Assembly (NCBI GenBank): GCA_035942255.1
Contig: DASZDG010000148.1
Location: 3,503 to 67,502 of the forward strand
Source: JALZEG01 sp035942255
GTDB lineage: Bacteria > Actinomycetota > CADDZG01 > WHSQ01
Length of the DNA: 64,000 nt
Reading direction: 5' to 3'
This document shows positions 8,921-17,497 of the stretch, piece by piece. How positions within the stretch are numbered: the stretch's first letter is position 1; every line of letters starts with the position of its first letter. Under the pieces are notes generated by a model. It made no database searches. It saw nothing but the letters and a program-made list of their open reading frames with translations, and was not told the DNA's origin. A program made the translations under genes and the position numbers.

Positions 8921-8947
8921 TTAGCACTCTCGGGGGCGGAGTGCTAG
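8921..8947 (-). promoter_or_regulatory. CIRCE operator of hrcA-dnaJ
   Basis: TTAGCACTC (8921-8929), a 9-bp spacer and GAGTGCTAG (8939-8947) match the CIRCE consensus TTAGCACTC-N9-GAGTGCTAA with one mismatch at the last base. It sits in the 5' leader of hrcA and overlaps the stop codon of the upstream zinc-ribbon gene. It is the expected HrcA-binding site. Confidence 0.97.
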
Positions 8948-9240
8948 CCGACCATCCCCGCCACGTGGACGTCGTGGTCCCGGCCCCCGCAGACGGGGCA
9001 GCTCGGCAGCCGGCCCGTCGCCAGCTCCGTCGCGCACTCGGGGCACCGCCCCCGGAGATCCACCAGCGTCTCCCCGCCGCAGGCACAGCCATCCACCGCC
9101 AAGACGACGCCCGATCGGGGCTCGACGTGGACCACGTGGTCGTTGGAGCAGCGGTACTCGTCGGCCGAGGCGTACGAGCCCCAGACGGAAGTGAACGTGA
9201 GCCCGCAGTCCCGGCAGATCAGGTTTCCCGCGTACGCCAT
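8944..9240 (-). CDS. Small zinc-ribbon protein
   Basis: A 98-residue protein with several CxxC-type pairs: CRDC (about 9-12), CACGG, CPEC and CPVCGG near the C-terminus, arranged like two treble-clef or zinc-ribbon knuckles. No catalytic motif is seen, and I do not recognise a named family; an RNA- or protein-binding role is possible. The ATG at 9240 is chosen because it places the first cysteine pair at the usual distance; upstream in-frame codons look non-coding. It is the last minus-strand gene before the accessory block. Its stop lies inside the CIRCE, so read-through into hrcA is possible. Confidence 0.7.
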   Translation of the reverse strand: MAYAGNLICRDCGLTFTSVWGSYASADEYRCSNDHVVHVEPRSGVVLAVDGCACGGETLVDLRGRCPECATELATGRLPSCPVCGGRDHDVHVAGMVG

Positions 9241-9351
9241 CGCACCAGCATGGCAGCCCGGCGACGCTTTGGGGGGCACCGCCCGCCGAACTTTCCCCGC
9301 GGCCCCCGAGTCTCACTCGCGGTGGAGTGGCAGGATGAGAACTACCGCTGA

Positions 9352-9912
9352 GTGCCCTTGGAGGGCGCCCTGGACGAGCCTGATCCTCGAACCGTTGGTG
9401 CCGCGCGGAGCGGCGACCTCGGCGCGTTCGAGGACCTCGTCCGGCGCTACCAGGGCCACGTCTGGCGCCTCGCCCTCCATCTGCTCCACGACCCCGACCT
9501 CGCGTCCGACGCTACGCAGGAGGCGTTCGTCCGTGCCTACCGGTTCCTCCCCCGCTACCGCGGTGACTCCAAGTTCTCGACCTGGCTCTTCTCGATCGCC
9601 CGCAACTGCGCGCTCGACGAGGCCAGGAGGGCGACCCGGCGCCGGCGCATCAGCGATCGCGCCGAAGCACAGCCGGCTCCGCCCACACGCGACCTCGGCG
9701 TCGCCATCGAGGTCCGCGAGGCGGTCGCGTCGCTGCCGCTCGACCTCCGGGAGCCGATCGTGATGATCGACATGTTCGGGATCTCGTACAAGGAGGTCGC
9801 CGCGATCCTCGGGACTCCCGAGGGGACGATCAAGAGCCGCGTCCATCGCGCCAGGGAGCTGCTCGTCGAGTCGCTCTCGCCGCGGTCGGGGGAGGACGCC
9901 GGTGCCTACTGA
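9352..9912 (+). CDS. ECF-family RNA polymerase sigma factor
   Basis: A 186-residue group IV sigma factor. Region 2 is visible as LVRRYQGHVWRLALHLLHD, then DATQEAFVRAYRFLPRYRG and FSTWLFSIARNCALDEAR. Region 4 follows as LPLDLREPIVMIDMFGISY and the helix-turn-helix ILGTPEGTIKSRVHRARELL. It starts at GTG 9352 (a TTG two codons on is possible). The anti-sigma gene starts inside its last codons, so the two are translationally coupled, the standard layout for an ECF/anti-sigma pair. Its target promoters are unknown; the genes downstream are the first candidates. Confidence 0.93.
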   Translation: MPLEGALDEPDPRTVGAARSGDLGAFEDLVRRYQGHVWRLALHLLHDPDLASDATQEAFVRAYRFLPRYRGDSKFSTWLFSIARNCALDEARRATRRRRISDRAEAQPAPPTRDLGVAIEVREAVASLPLDLREPIVMIDMFGISYKEVAAILGTPEGTIKSRVHRARELLVESLSPRSGEDAGAY

Positions 9913-11746
9913 CCGCGGCTGCGCGTGGGCGCGCGTCGAGCTGTCGGCGCGGCTCGACGGCGAGACATCTGTCCCGCCCGACACGCTCGACGCGCACCTG
10001 GCGGACTGCGCGTCGTGCCGCCGACACGCCCGGGAGCTCGAGAGCGTCCGGCGCGCGCTGCGGGTGCAGCCGGCGGGCGACGTCCCCGACCTCGCCCCGG
10101 CGATCATGCGTGCGGTCGCAGCGGTTGCGCCCGTCTCCCCGTGGCGGACGAGGCTTCGCGCCGCGACCCTGGGCGCGGCGGCGGCCGCAGCGATCCTCCT
10201 GGGCGCGTCCCTCCCGTGGGGGCAGAGCCCGCGCGACGTCGCGGCCGCCGGTGAGATCGCGAGCGGCGTGAGGGCCGCGGCGCGCACGCTCGACACGTAC
10301 GTCGCCACGTTCGACATCGAAGAGCACGGGTGGCACCCGGACGTGATGGAGCGCCGGATGACCGCCCGCGTGGTGTTCGACGCGCCCGAGCGTCTGCGCC
10401 TCGAGGTGACCGACCAGACCGACTACCCGGCCGGCAAGTGGCCGTCGAACGACTCGCTGGTCGTCGCAAACGGGCACCGGTGGTGGATCCGCGAAGCGAC
10501 GTCGTGTCCGACCGCGGCGCTGCCCGAGTGCAGCGTGGTGACCGTCGAGCGCCGCGGGATCGAACGGCGCCAGCCGTTCGACGGCACGACCTCGCTGCCA
10601 ACCGACATCGTCGTCCCGCTCGAGACGATCGCGTCGTCCGCGCGCTTCGAGGTCACCGGGCGGCAGACGCTGCTCGATCGCAGGGCACACCACGTCGTGC
10701 TCGACTACCGGCACGCGGTCCCGCTCGTCGCAGCGATCCAGACCGGGGGCTCCTGGCGTCCGTTCCGGGCGGACGACCGCGTGGACGTCTGGGTGGACGC
10801 GGAGACGTGGTTCCCGCTCCGCTTCACGGTGTCGCGCGCCTCCGGAGAGAGGGTGCTCCTCGACGTGCGCGCGACGAGCTTCTCGACGCCCGACGACGTC
10901 CCCGGCTCCGAGTTCGACGCACGGCGGCCCGGCCTGCTCAAGCCGGGCGGGTGGAGAGAGCGCCCTCTCGCGGCGGCCCCCCGCGACCTCGTCCCGAGCG
11001 ACACCGGGGGCCTCGCGCCGCACCGCGCCGGCACCACCGCGGACGGCAAGTGGATCGTCAGCTACGCCCGCGGGATGACGTGGCTGAAGGTGTCGGGCGG
11101 CCCCGCTCGCAAATCGGACCTCGGCTACCTGCTCACCGCCGAGGAGATCCACCGCGACGGGAGCTGGCTCTACTACCAGCCCGCCGGCGAAGCGCTGAAG
11201 CGGAGGGTCGACCTGTTCGCCGCGGGGCGGCACGTGCAGCTCGAGTCGAACCTCGCCCGCGAGGAGCTCCTTCGCGTGGCGGCATCGCTCGAGGTCGACG
11301 GAGCGAAGCTCCCGCGGCGCGTCACCACGCGTGACGGCGCGGTGGTGGAACGCATCGACGCGGCAGCCGCGCTGGAACGGGCGTCGTTCGCACGAGCGGC
11401 CACCTACGTGCCCGACGGCTACAGCGAAGCGACGACGCTGCTGTCGACGTCCGAGCGAGAGACTTCGGTCACGTTCCACTTCCGCAGCGCCGAGGCGGAG
11501 TACGGAGGCGCCGGGATCCAGGTGACGCAGTCCTCCCCCGTCCACCTGCTGACGCCCACGTCGGAAGCCCCGGTCGCGGTGCGGTTGCGGATCGCCGCCG
11601 GCTCCGACGGGACCCGTGAGGTCAGAGCCAGATGGTTTGCCGAGCGCGGCGTGCTCGAGTGGATCGACGGACGCGTGCACACCGCGGTCTCGGTGCCGTT
11701 CGGCGACCTCGCCACGGCGAGCGCGGTGGCGGCCGGGCTGCGATGA
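9902..11746 (+). CDS. Zinc-finger anti-sigma factor fused to a large extracytoplasmic LolA/RseB-like domain
   Basis: The N-terminus is a ZAS anti-sigma domain with the Hx3CxxC motif HLADCASC (H32, C36, C39). A single membrane segment (about 88-104) leads to roughly 500 outside residues. The first part (about 120-340) looks like the LolA/MucB-RseB fold (TYVATFDIEEH, RLRLEVTDQTDYP, WFPLRFTVSR), seen in sensors of lipid or envelope stress. The C-terminal half resembles DUF4367-type domains. The GTG start overlaps the sigma stop by 11 bp. I infer a one-protein envelope sensor that keeps the ECF sigma factor inactive. The fold call for the outer part is by pattern only. Confidence 0.8.
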   Translation: MPTDRGCAWARVELSARLDGETSVPPDTLDAHLADCASCRRHARELESVRRALRVQPAGDVPDLAPAIMRAVAAVAPVSPWRTRLRAATLGAAAAAAILLGASLPWGQSPRDVAAAGEIASGVRAAARTLDTYVATFDIEEHGWHPDVMERRMTARVVFDAPERLRLEVTDQTDYPAGKWPSNDSLVVANGHRWWIREATSCPTAALPECSVVTVERRGIERRQPFDGTTSLPTDIVVPLETIASSARFEVTGRQTLLDRRAHHVVLDYRHAVPLVAAIQTGGSWRPFRADDRVDVWVDAETWFPLRFTVSRASGERVLLDVRATSFSTPDDVPGSEFDARRPGLLKPGGWRERPLAAAPRDLVPSDTGGLAPHRAGTTADGKWIVSYARGMTWLKVSGGPARKSDLGYLLTAEEIHRDGSWLYYQPAGEALKRRVDLFAAGRHVQLESNLAREELLRVAASLEVDGAKLPRRVTTRDGAVVERIDAAAALERASFARAATYVPDGYSEATTLLSTSERETSVTFHFRSAEAEYGGAGIQVTQSSPVHLLTPTSEAPVAVRLRIAAGSDGTREVRARWFAERGVLEWIDGRVHTAVSVPFGDLATASAVAAGLR

Positions 11747-12978
11747 GGACGCTGCGGGCGGCGGCGTCCCGCGTGGCGTGGGTGCTGGCGGGCGCGCTGG
11801 CGACGAGCGCCGTGATCCTGGGGGCCGACGGCATCGGCCGCACGCCACCGGAGACGCCCCGCCCGTCGCCGGCGGTGTCGCCGCCCCCGTCTCCCGTGAA
11901 GGTCGCGGTTCCGCCGCGGCCCGCGGGCAAGGTGCTGCTTGCATGGGCGACGGGCGCGGGGCTCCCGCCGGAGACCGAGCGCGAGCTCGAGTCGGTGCGC
12001 GGCGTCGCCGCCGTCACGGTCGTCGAGGCGGGGATGGAGTGGCTGAACGCGTCGTTCGACGCGGACGGCAGCCTCCTCGACCGCCCCCGGAAGCCGTTCG
12101 CGATCCCGGTCGAGGCGGCCGCGGTCGACCCCGACGACTACGCCTCCTTCGTCCCCGTGGCGGAGAGAGACGCCGTGCTCGCGCTCGGCCCCCGCGACGC
12201 GCTCCTCCCGGAGACCGGCGCGGAGCTCAGGCGCGCCGGGCCCGGCTCCGCGCTCGCCCTGAGGTCGGGCAGGTTCACCGTGAGCGGGGTCGTCAGCGAC
12301 GCCGCTACCGGCGGCTACGAGGTGCTGCTGTCGGGGGCCGCGCCCCGCGAGTGGGACGACGTCGAGAAGTACGCGCTCGTGCGCGTTCGGTCCCCCCATC
12401 TGCGGGCGCGCGTCCGCAAGACGCTGAAGGGACTGCTGCAGCCCGGTGACCTCCTGCAGATGCGCGCCGAGGGCGAGAATCCGTTCCTTCGCTACGGCGA
12501 CGCCGTGCTCCCCCAGCTCATCGTGAAGGACGTGTTCGGGGAGTTCGCCGCCGCCGCGCGCCCCGACGGGTTCCTCGACGTCGACCCCGAGTGGAGGCGG
12601 ACTAACATCCGCACCGCGAAGGTCCCTCTGCTGGGACACGTCACCTGCCACCGGTCGCTGTTCCCGCAGCTGAGACGCGCGCTCGAGCGGGTCGCGTCCT
12701 CGAACCTGTCGTTCGCGGTCGACCCCGCGGATTTCGGCGGCTGCTACAGCGCCCGGTTCATCAACAGGGACCCCGCCGGGCGGATCTCGCACCACTCCTG
12801 GGGGATCGCCGTCGACGTCAACGTCGGCGAGAACGCGTACGGCACGAAGGCCGACCAGGACATGAGGCTCGTCAGGATCATGGAGGGGGCGGGCTTCACC
12901 TGGGGCGGGCGTTGGGTCGTCCCCGACGGCATGCACTTCGAGTGGAGCGAGTTCCCCGGGCCCGGCCCGAAGGGATAG
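11743..12978 (+). CDS. Exported M15-type D-Ala-D-Ala carboxypeptidase-like protein
   Basis: A 411-residue exported protein: an N-terminal signal/anchor (about 8-28), a Pro-rich linker, a middle domain of unknown type, and a C-terminal peptidase M15 (VanY-like) domain. The zinc and catalytic motif SHHSWGIAVDVN (HxxxxxxD) and the final DGMHFEW histidine are intact, so it should be active on D-amino-acid bonds of peptidoglycan stem peptides. The ATG overlaps the anti-sigma stop (ATGA), so it is the third gene of a sigma/anti-sigma/wall-enzyme operon. That points to an envelope-stress response acting on the cell wall. Confidence 0.82.
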   Translation: MRTLRAAASRVAWVLAGALATSAVILGADGIGRTPPETPRPSPAVSPPPSPVKVAVPPRPAGKVLLAWATGAGLPPETERELESVRGVAAVTVVEAGMEWLNASFDADGSLLDRPRKPFAIPVEAAAVDPDDYASFVPVAERDAVLALGPRDALLPETGAELRRAGPGSALALRSGRFTVSGVVSDAATGGYEVLLSGAAPREWDDVEKYALVRVRSPHLRARVRKTLKGLLQPGDLLQMRAEGENPFLRYGDAVLPQLIVKDVFGEFAAAARPDGFLDVDPEWRRTNIRTAKVPLLGHVTCHRSLFPQLRRALERVASSNLSFAVDPADFGGCYSARFINRDPAGRISHHSWGIAVDVNVGENAYGTKADQDMRLVRIMEGAGFTWGGRWVVPDGMHFEWSEFPGPGPKG

Positions 12979-13178
12979 CCGAGCGCAGGAGCCAGCGCCC
13001 CGCCACGAACTAGTCAGGATTAACGGCGTAGTAGACACCGCGGCAAGCTCGCAGGGCCGGTTGATGCCTTACGGTCGCCACGATCGCCGGAGACGAGTTA
13101 ACTCCGTGCCCCCGGCCCCTCTACTGCGGCCATGGCGCGGAAGTGGATGCTTGAGCGCGGCCGGCCCGCGGTCGCGGG

Positions 13179-14633
13179 ATGACCGATGCTCCCCCTGTCG
13201 ACGAGGAGAAGGTAAGGCGCTGGCTGGGGCTCCTGCGCCACCCGAACCGGCTCGACTCACCTGAGATGCGCGCGCTCCTCGGCGCGCACGGCCGCCTTCC
13301 CCCGGCGGCGAACCCGCTCGATGTCGGGCGGGCCGCGGCGCGCTTCCTCACCGACACGATCGACCGTCTGACCGCACCGGCAGACGCGCCGGCGAGCGAG
13401 CGCCTGCCGCACACGGTGCTTCGGACGTGCTTCGTCGAGGGGGCGAAGCTGTACCAGGCCGCGGCGAAGCTGGGGCTGTCCGAACGCCAGCTCACACGCG
13501 AGCGCGGCCGCGCGATCTCGTTGCTCACCGCGCAGCTCCGCCTCGGCCCGGTCCGGTCGCGGTTCGTCCCGGAGGAGATCCCGACCATCGACGACTTCGT
13601 CCCGCGGCCGGACATGGTCACGGCCCTTCACGACGCGCTGGGGGCCGCGCGGACGGCAAGGGTGCACGGACCGCCCGGGATCGGCAAGACGACGCTGGTC
13701 GCGGAACTCGCGATCGACGAGAGCAGGCGCAGCGCGGTGTGGTGGTACCGCTTCAGGCGAGGCGTCAACGACTCTCTGCGCGCCGTGATCTTCGAGCTCA
13801 GCCACTGGCTCGGCAGCCAGGGGGTGGCCGAGCTCGCGGAGTACGTGGCGCCTAACCTCGCCGACCTCGACACGACCGTCGCCGCACGCGTCGCGATCAG
13901 GACGCTCGGCGAGATCAACGCGCTCGTCGTGCTCGACGACTACCAGCTCGTCGAGGAGGACCTTCCGATCGCGGGCTTCTTCGAAGAGGCCGTCATCCGG
14001 ACGCCGACCCTGCGGCTGATCGCGCTCAGCCGGCACCGCCCTGCGACGCCCCGCGTGGCGGCTGCGATCGAGATCCCACCGTTCCGCCTCGACCAGACCG
14101 AACGGCTGCTGTCACACCTGGGGACGAGGAGGCCGCGGGAGACCGTAGCGAAGATCCACGCGTGGACCGGCGGGAACCCCCACCTCATCAAGCTGTCGGC
14201 GTCGTGGCTGAAGACCGCGACGCCGGCCGAGATAGCGCGCGGGATCGAGGGCCTGATCGACCAGGAGGAGGTGCAGACGTTCCTGCTGAGCAACATCACC
14301 GAGCTCCTCGACAGCGACGACCGCGAGATCCTCGAGGCGGCGAGCATCTTCCGCGGGAGGTTCTCCGACGACGCGCTCGCGTACGTGGCGCGCCAGACGC
14401 GCGGTGCGGTCCAGGACGCGAGCCACCGCCTGGTCCGCGCGTACGTCGCTACGCGCAGCAGGCAGCGCGTCAGCGCGTTCTTCCACGGGAGCGTCCGCGA
14501 CTACGTCTACGAGAGGCTGGAACCCGACACCCGCGCCGCGCTGCATCTCCGTGCGGCGGCATGGTTCCACCGGGCCGGAGACGAGGACGAGACCGCCTAT
14601 CACCGGGGCCGCGCGGGCCTCGACGGCGACTGA
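13179..14633 (+). CDS. STAND/NB-ARC-type P-loop ATPase
   Basis: A 484-residue protein. The N-terminal 130 residues are helical with an HTH-like stretch (AAKLGLSERQLTRERGR). The NTPase follows: Walker A HGPPGIGKTT (about 164-173), Walker B ALVVLDDYQL (about 249) and an RNBS-like LIALSRHR. A winged-helix and helical tail (TGGNPHLIKLSASWL) completes a STAND core. No C-terminal WD or LRR repeats are present, so it is a short version. It is preceded by 200 bp in which I see no gene, and it converges with the XRE-TPR gene 4 bp away. Such proteins act as signal switches or regulators; the ligand is unknown. Confidence 0.75.
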   Translation: MTDAPPVDEEKVRRWLGLLRHPNRLDSPEMRALLGAHGRLPPAANPLDVGRAAARFLTDTIDRLTAPADAPASERLPHTVLRTCFVEGAKLYQAAAKLGLSERQLTRERGRAISLLTAQLRLGPVRSRFVPEEIPTIDDFVPRPDMVTALHDALGAARTARVHGPPGIGKTTLVAELAIDESRRSAVWWYRFRRGVNDSLRAVIFELSHWLGSQGVAELAEYVAPNLADLDTTVAARVAIRTLGEINALVVLDDYQLVEEDLPIAGFFEEAVIRTPTLRLIALSRHRPATPRVAAAIEIPPFRLDQTERLLSHLGTRRPRETVAKIHAWTGGNPHLIKLSASWLKTATPAEIARGIEGLIDQEEVQTFLLSNITELLDSDDREILEAASIFRGRFSDDALAYVARQTRGAVQDASHRLVRAYVATRSRQRVSAFFHGSVRDYVYERLEPDTRAALHLRAAAWFHRAGDEDETAYHRGRAGLDGD

Positions 14634-14637
14634 GGGA

Positions 14638-15243
14638 TCAGGCGAAGCGGGGGCTACGGCCGACGAGCTCGAGCAGCAGCGACGTCGCAGTCCGGTACCG
14701 CTGCAGCGCGTCCGCCGTCTTGCCCTCGCGCACGAGCAGCTCGCCGAGGCCCGCGTGCGCCTCCGCCCGCTCCGCGAGCATCGAGTCGTCGTCGCCGGCG
14801 AGCTCGAGGCACTTCTCGAGGTGGACGGCCGCCGAGGCCGGGTCGTCGGCGATGTCGACGCGTGCCAGCTCGCGATGGAGGACGACGAGCACCCGGGGGT
14901 GAAGCTCACGATCCCTCTCGAGGTTCCCGAGCGTCTTCTCCAGGAGAGCGCGGCCCTCGGCGTGCTGGCCACCGGCACGGAGGTCCTCGGCCATCTCCAG
15001 CGCCCAGGAGGCTCCCTTCTCGCTCCACAGCTCCTCGACCGCCACGCCGAGCCGCTGCGCGAAGTAGTCGATCGCCGCGCGGGAGGGCTCGCGACGGCCC
15101 GCCTCGAGGACGCTGACGTACGCGTGGGAGAAGCGGCGTCCTGCGAGCTCGGCCTGCGTCATCCCGGCGTGCAAGCGCAGCTCGCGCAGGCGCCGCCCCA
15201 CGCGGGCGAGCTCCTCCTCGGACATCCGGCGCCGGCGCGTCAC
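14638..15243 (-). CDS. XRE-family HTH protein with TPR domain
   Basis: A 201-residue protein. Residues 12-70 form an XRE/Cro helix-turn-helix (GMTQAELAGRRFSHAYVSVL, EAGRREPS). Residues about 80-195 are helical repeats of TPR type (ALLEKTLGNLERD, AAVHLEKCLELAGDD, AHAGLGELLVREGKTADALQ). HTH-plus-TPR is the plan of RRNPP peptide receptors and of several stress regulators. It starts at GTG 15243 (ATG 15225 is an option), 13 bp after the AAA+ gene, so it is the last gene of a same-strand set. Peptide binding is an inference from architecture only. Confidence 0.78.
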   Translation of the reverse strand: MTRRRRMSEEELARVGRRLRELRLHAGMTQAELAGRRFSHAYVSVLEAGRREPSRAAIDYFAQRLGVAVEELWSEKGASWALEMAEDLRAGGQHAEGRALLEKTLGNLERDRELHPRVLVVLHRELARVDIADDPASAAVHLEKCLELAGDDDSMLAERAEAHAGLGELLVREGKTADALQRYRTATSLLLELVGRSPRFA

Positions 15244-15256
15244 TGCGTCCCGACCC

Positions 15257-17497
15257 TCATACGACGGCGATGCTGGCGCGCCGCCGCATGCCCTCGAGCG
15301 CCGCGGTGAGGTCGTCGCTAGTGATCCGGACGCCGGTGGTGCCGGCGTCGGCGCGCGAGGCCCGTCCGAGCGCCTTCATCCCGGCGACGTCCCGGAGCCG
15401 CTTGAGGTCCGCGCCCGACATGCCCTCGGTCGCGACCGCGAGCTCGCGCAGGTCGACCCCGTCCTCGAGCGCGGTCGTCGCGAGGAGACGGCGCAACAGC
15501 TGTAGCCGGCCGGCACCGTCCGGGAGCCCGATCTCTATCGGCGTTAGCCTCCGCTCGCGCAGGGCGGGGTCGACCACGTCGAGCCGGTTCGTCGCGCCGA
15601 CGAGCAACACACCCTCGGACGTCGTCAGCCCGTCGAGCTCGCGGAGGAACTGCGAGACGACCCGCTCCTCCCAGTGGTTGGCCGATTCACCGCGCGTGCG
15701 CAGGAGCCCGTCGATCTCGTCGACGAACACGATCGACGGGCGGTTCGCACGCGCCTTGTCGAACAACCTCGCGACCCGCTCCTCGGACTCTCCCGCCCAT
15801 TTCGACAGCAGGTCCGCGGCGGAGCGTTCGTAGAAGCTCGCCTCGACCTCGGTCGCCATCGCCTTCGCGATCGTCGTCTTCCCCGTCCCGGGCGGGCCGT
15901 GCAGCAGGATCCCCGGCGGCGGCTGGATCCCCAGCGACCGCGCGAGGTCCGGCTTCACGAAGACGTTGACCAGGTCCATCAGCTGCTCCCGGGTGTCGTC
16001 GGGAAGCACGACGTCCTCCCACGTGACGCGCTGTTCGAGCGACGTCCGGTCGCGTCCCTCTCTCTGGCGGACGGCTGCGACGAGGTCCGCCTGCGCGATC
16101 GGCCTCCCGGCTGCGAGGGCCGACTGCGCCGCCAGCGTCACGATCTGCTCGAGCGCAGCCGCGTTGCGCCCGTAGGTCGCCGCCACGATCGCGTCCAGGT
16201 CCACGTCGTCCCATGCAACCGCGCCGTCGCGACGCCGCAGGTGCAGGGCGAGGACGTCGCGCCGCGCGCCGGCGTCGGGCAGCGGCACCCTGATCCGCGC
16301 GTCGAACCTGCCCTCGCGCAATCCCGGGTCGAGCCTGTCGATGTCGTTGGTCGCGGCGCAGATGACGAGCCCCGGCACCGCTCGGTACTCCTCGAGCGCG
16401 GTCATCAGCTGCGTGACGACCTCGCGGTGCTCGCCTCCCGGCTGCTCGTCGCGGAAGCCGGCGATCGCATCGACCTCGTCGAGGAACAACAGGCACGGCG
16501 CCGACGCCGCTGCGAGCTCGAAGAGCCGCTCCAGGTTGGCCGCGGTCTCGTGCGCGAGGCTGCTGCCGATGGCGGCGGGCGTGAACCGGACGTACCTGAG
16601 ACCGTACTCCCCCGCAAGCGCCCGGCTGAGCAAGGTCTTGCCCGTGCCCGGCGGACCGTAGAACAGGATGCCGTTGTGGACGAGCCTGTAGCGGGCCGCT
16701 TCCTCCGGGTTCTCGAGGATCGCGCCGACGGTCGCGCGCAGCTGCTCCTTCACCTCGTCGAGGCCCGCGACGTCGTCGAAGGTCTCGAGCTCCTGGGGCG
16801 GGACGGCGCGCGGCCCCCCGGCCCGCGTCGCAGGCACCGGCCGCGCCGCGGCCTGCCCCGCGATGATCTCCGCCGCGAGCTCGAGCCCGGTCGCCTCGGT
16901 GAGGTGGACGGCCGCCGCGGCCTCGATCGCGACCGACGGCCCCTTGCGCCGTGCGTTCTCGAGCTCGGCCTTGGCACGTTCGCGTGCGGCGACGTTCTCG
17001 AGAAGCGCGTCGCGCTGCGCACGTCCGATCGCGGCCCGGCTCAGCGCTTCGTTCAGCACGACCACGAGCGGCCCGCCGACCAGCCACAGGTCGCGTCCGG
17101 CGCGGTCGACCGCGGCCCCCGCGGCCCCGAAGTCGAGCTCTTCCAGCGCGGCGCGCGCCGCTTCGAGCTCGGCCTGCACCGCGCGGACGCGCTGCACCTC
17201 CGGCTCGACCTTTCCGAGCAGCCCCGGGTGATCGACCGCCGCCAGCTTCTCGAGCGCGGCCTCGAACGCGCCGGCAGACTCGATCAGGCGGAGCACCGAG
17301 ACGCCGGCGTCGGCCGCAGCCGCGCGTTCCGCTTCGGCCCACGCCCTCTCCAGCTCCGCGCGCGCCGTCCTCCTGCGCAGGAACGGGAGCGCCGCTACGG
17401 CTTCCTGCTTCTCGAACGCGTGGAGGACCGGACGATCGGTCAGGTGCCGCGCGTTCCGCCGGTAGTGCAGCGCGTCAGCGCGCCCGCGCGCCGTCAT
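15257..17497 (-). CDS. Tandem AAA+ ATPase (CDC48/p97-like)
   Basis: A 746-residue protein with a 230-residue helical N-domain and two AAA modules. D1 has Walker A GPPGTGKT (281-288), Walker B LLFLDEVDA and an SRH with ATNDIDRLDPGLREGRFD. D2 has Walker A GPPGTGKT (534-541), Walker B IVFVDEID and GATNRLDVVDPALRERR. Both modules keep ATP-binding and hydrolysis residues. Unlike archaeal or actinobacterial CDC48 (VAT, Cpa), the N-domain is not a recognisable double-psi barrel. The ATG overlaps the FtsH-like gene (ATGA). I infer an unfoldase or segregase that feeds or assists the membrane protease encoded just upstream. Confidence 0.82.
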   Translation of the reverse strand: MTARGRADALHYRRNARHLTDRPVLHAFEKQEAVAALPFLRRRTARAELERAWAEAERAAAADAGVSVLRLIESAGAFEAALEKLAAVDHPGLLGKVEPEVQRVRAVQAELEAARAALEELDFGAAGAAVDRAGRDLWLVGGPLVVVLNEALSRAAIGRAQRDALLENVAARERAKAELENARRKGPSVAIEAAAAVHLTEATGLELAAEIIAGQAAARPVPATRAGGPRAVPPQELETFDDVAGLDEVKEQLRATVGAILENPEEAARYRLVHNGILFYGPPGTGKTLLSRALAGEYGLRYVRFTPAAIGSSLAHETAANLERLFELAAASAPCLLFLDEVDAIAGFRDEQPGGEHREVVTQLMTALEEYRAVPGLVICAATNDIDRLDPGLREGRFDARIRVPLPDAGARRDVLALHLRRRDGAVAWDDVDLDAIVAATYGRNAAALEQIVTLAAQSALAAGRPIAQADLVAAVRQREGRDRTSLEQRVTWEDVVLPDDTREQLMDLVNVFVKPDLARSLGIQPPPGILLHGPPGTGKTTIAKAMATEVEASFYERSAADLLSKWAGESEERVARLFDKARANRPSIVFVDEIDGLLRTRGESANHWEERVVSQFLRELDGLTTSEGVLLVGATNRLDVVDPALRERRLTPIEIGLPDGAGRLQLLRRLLATTALEDGVDLRELAVATEGMSGADLKRLRDVAGMKALGRASRADAGTTGVRITSDDLTAALEGMRRRASIAVV

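Noticed and set aside
6573..9351. Long plus-strand frames opposite dnaJ and hrcA
   Set aside because: They mirror DnaJ and HrcA codons and show no domain, signal or ribosome site.
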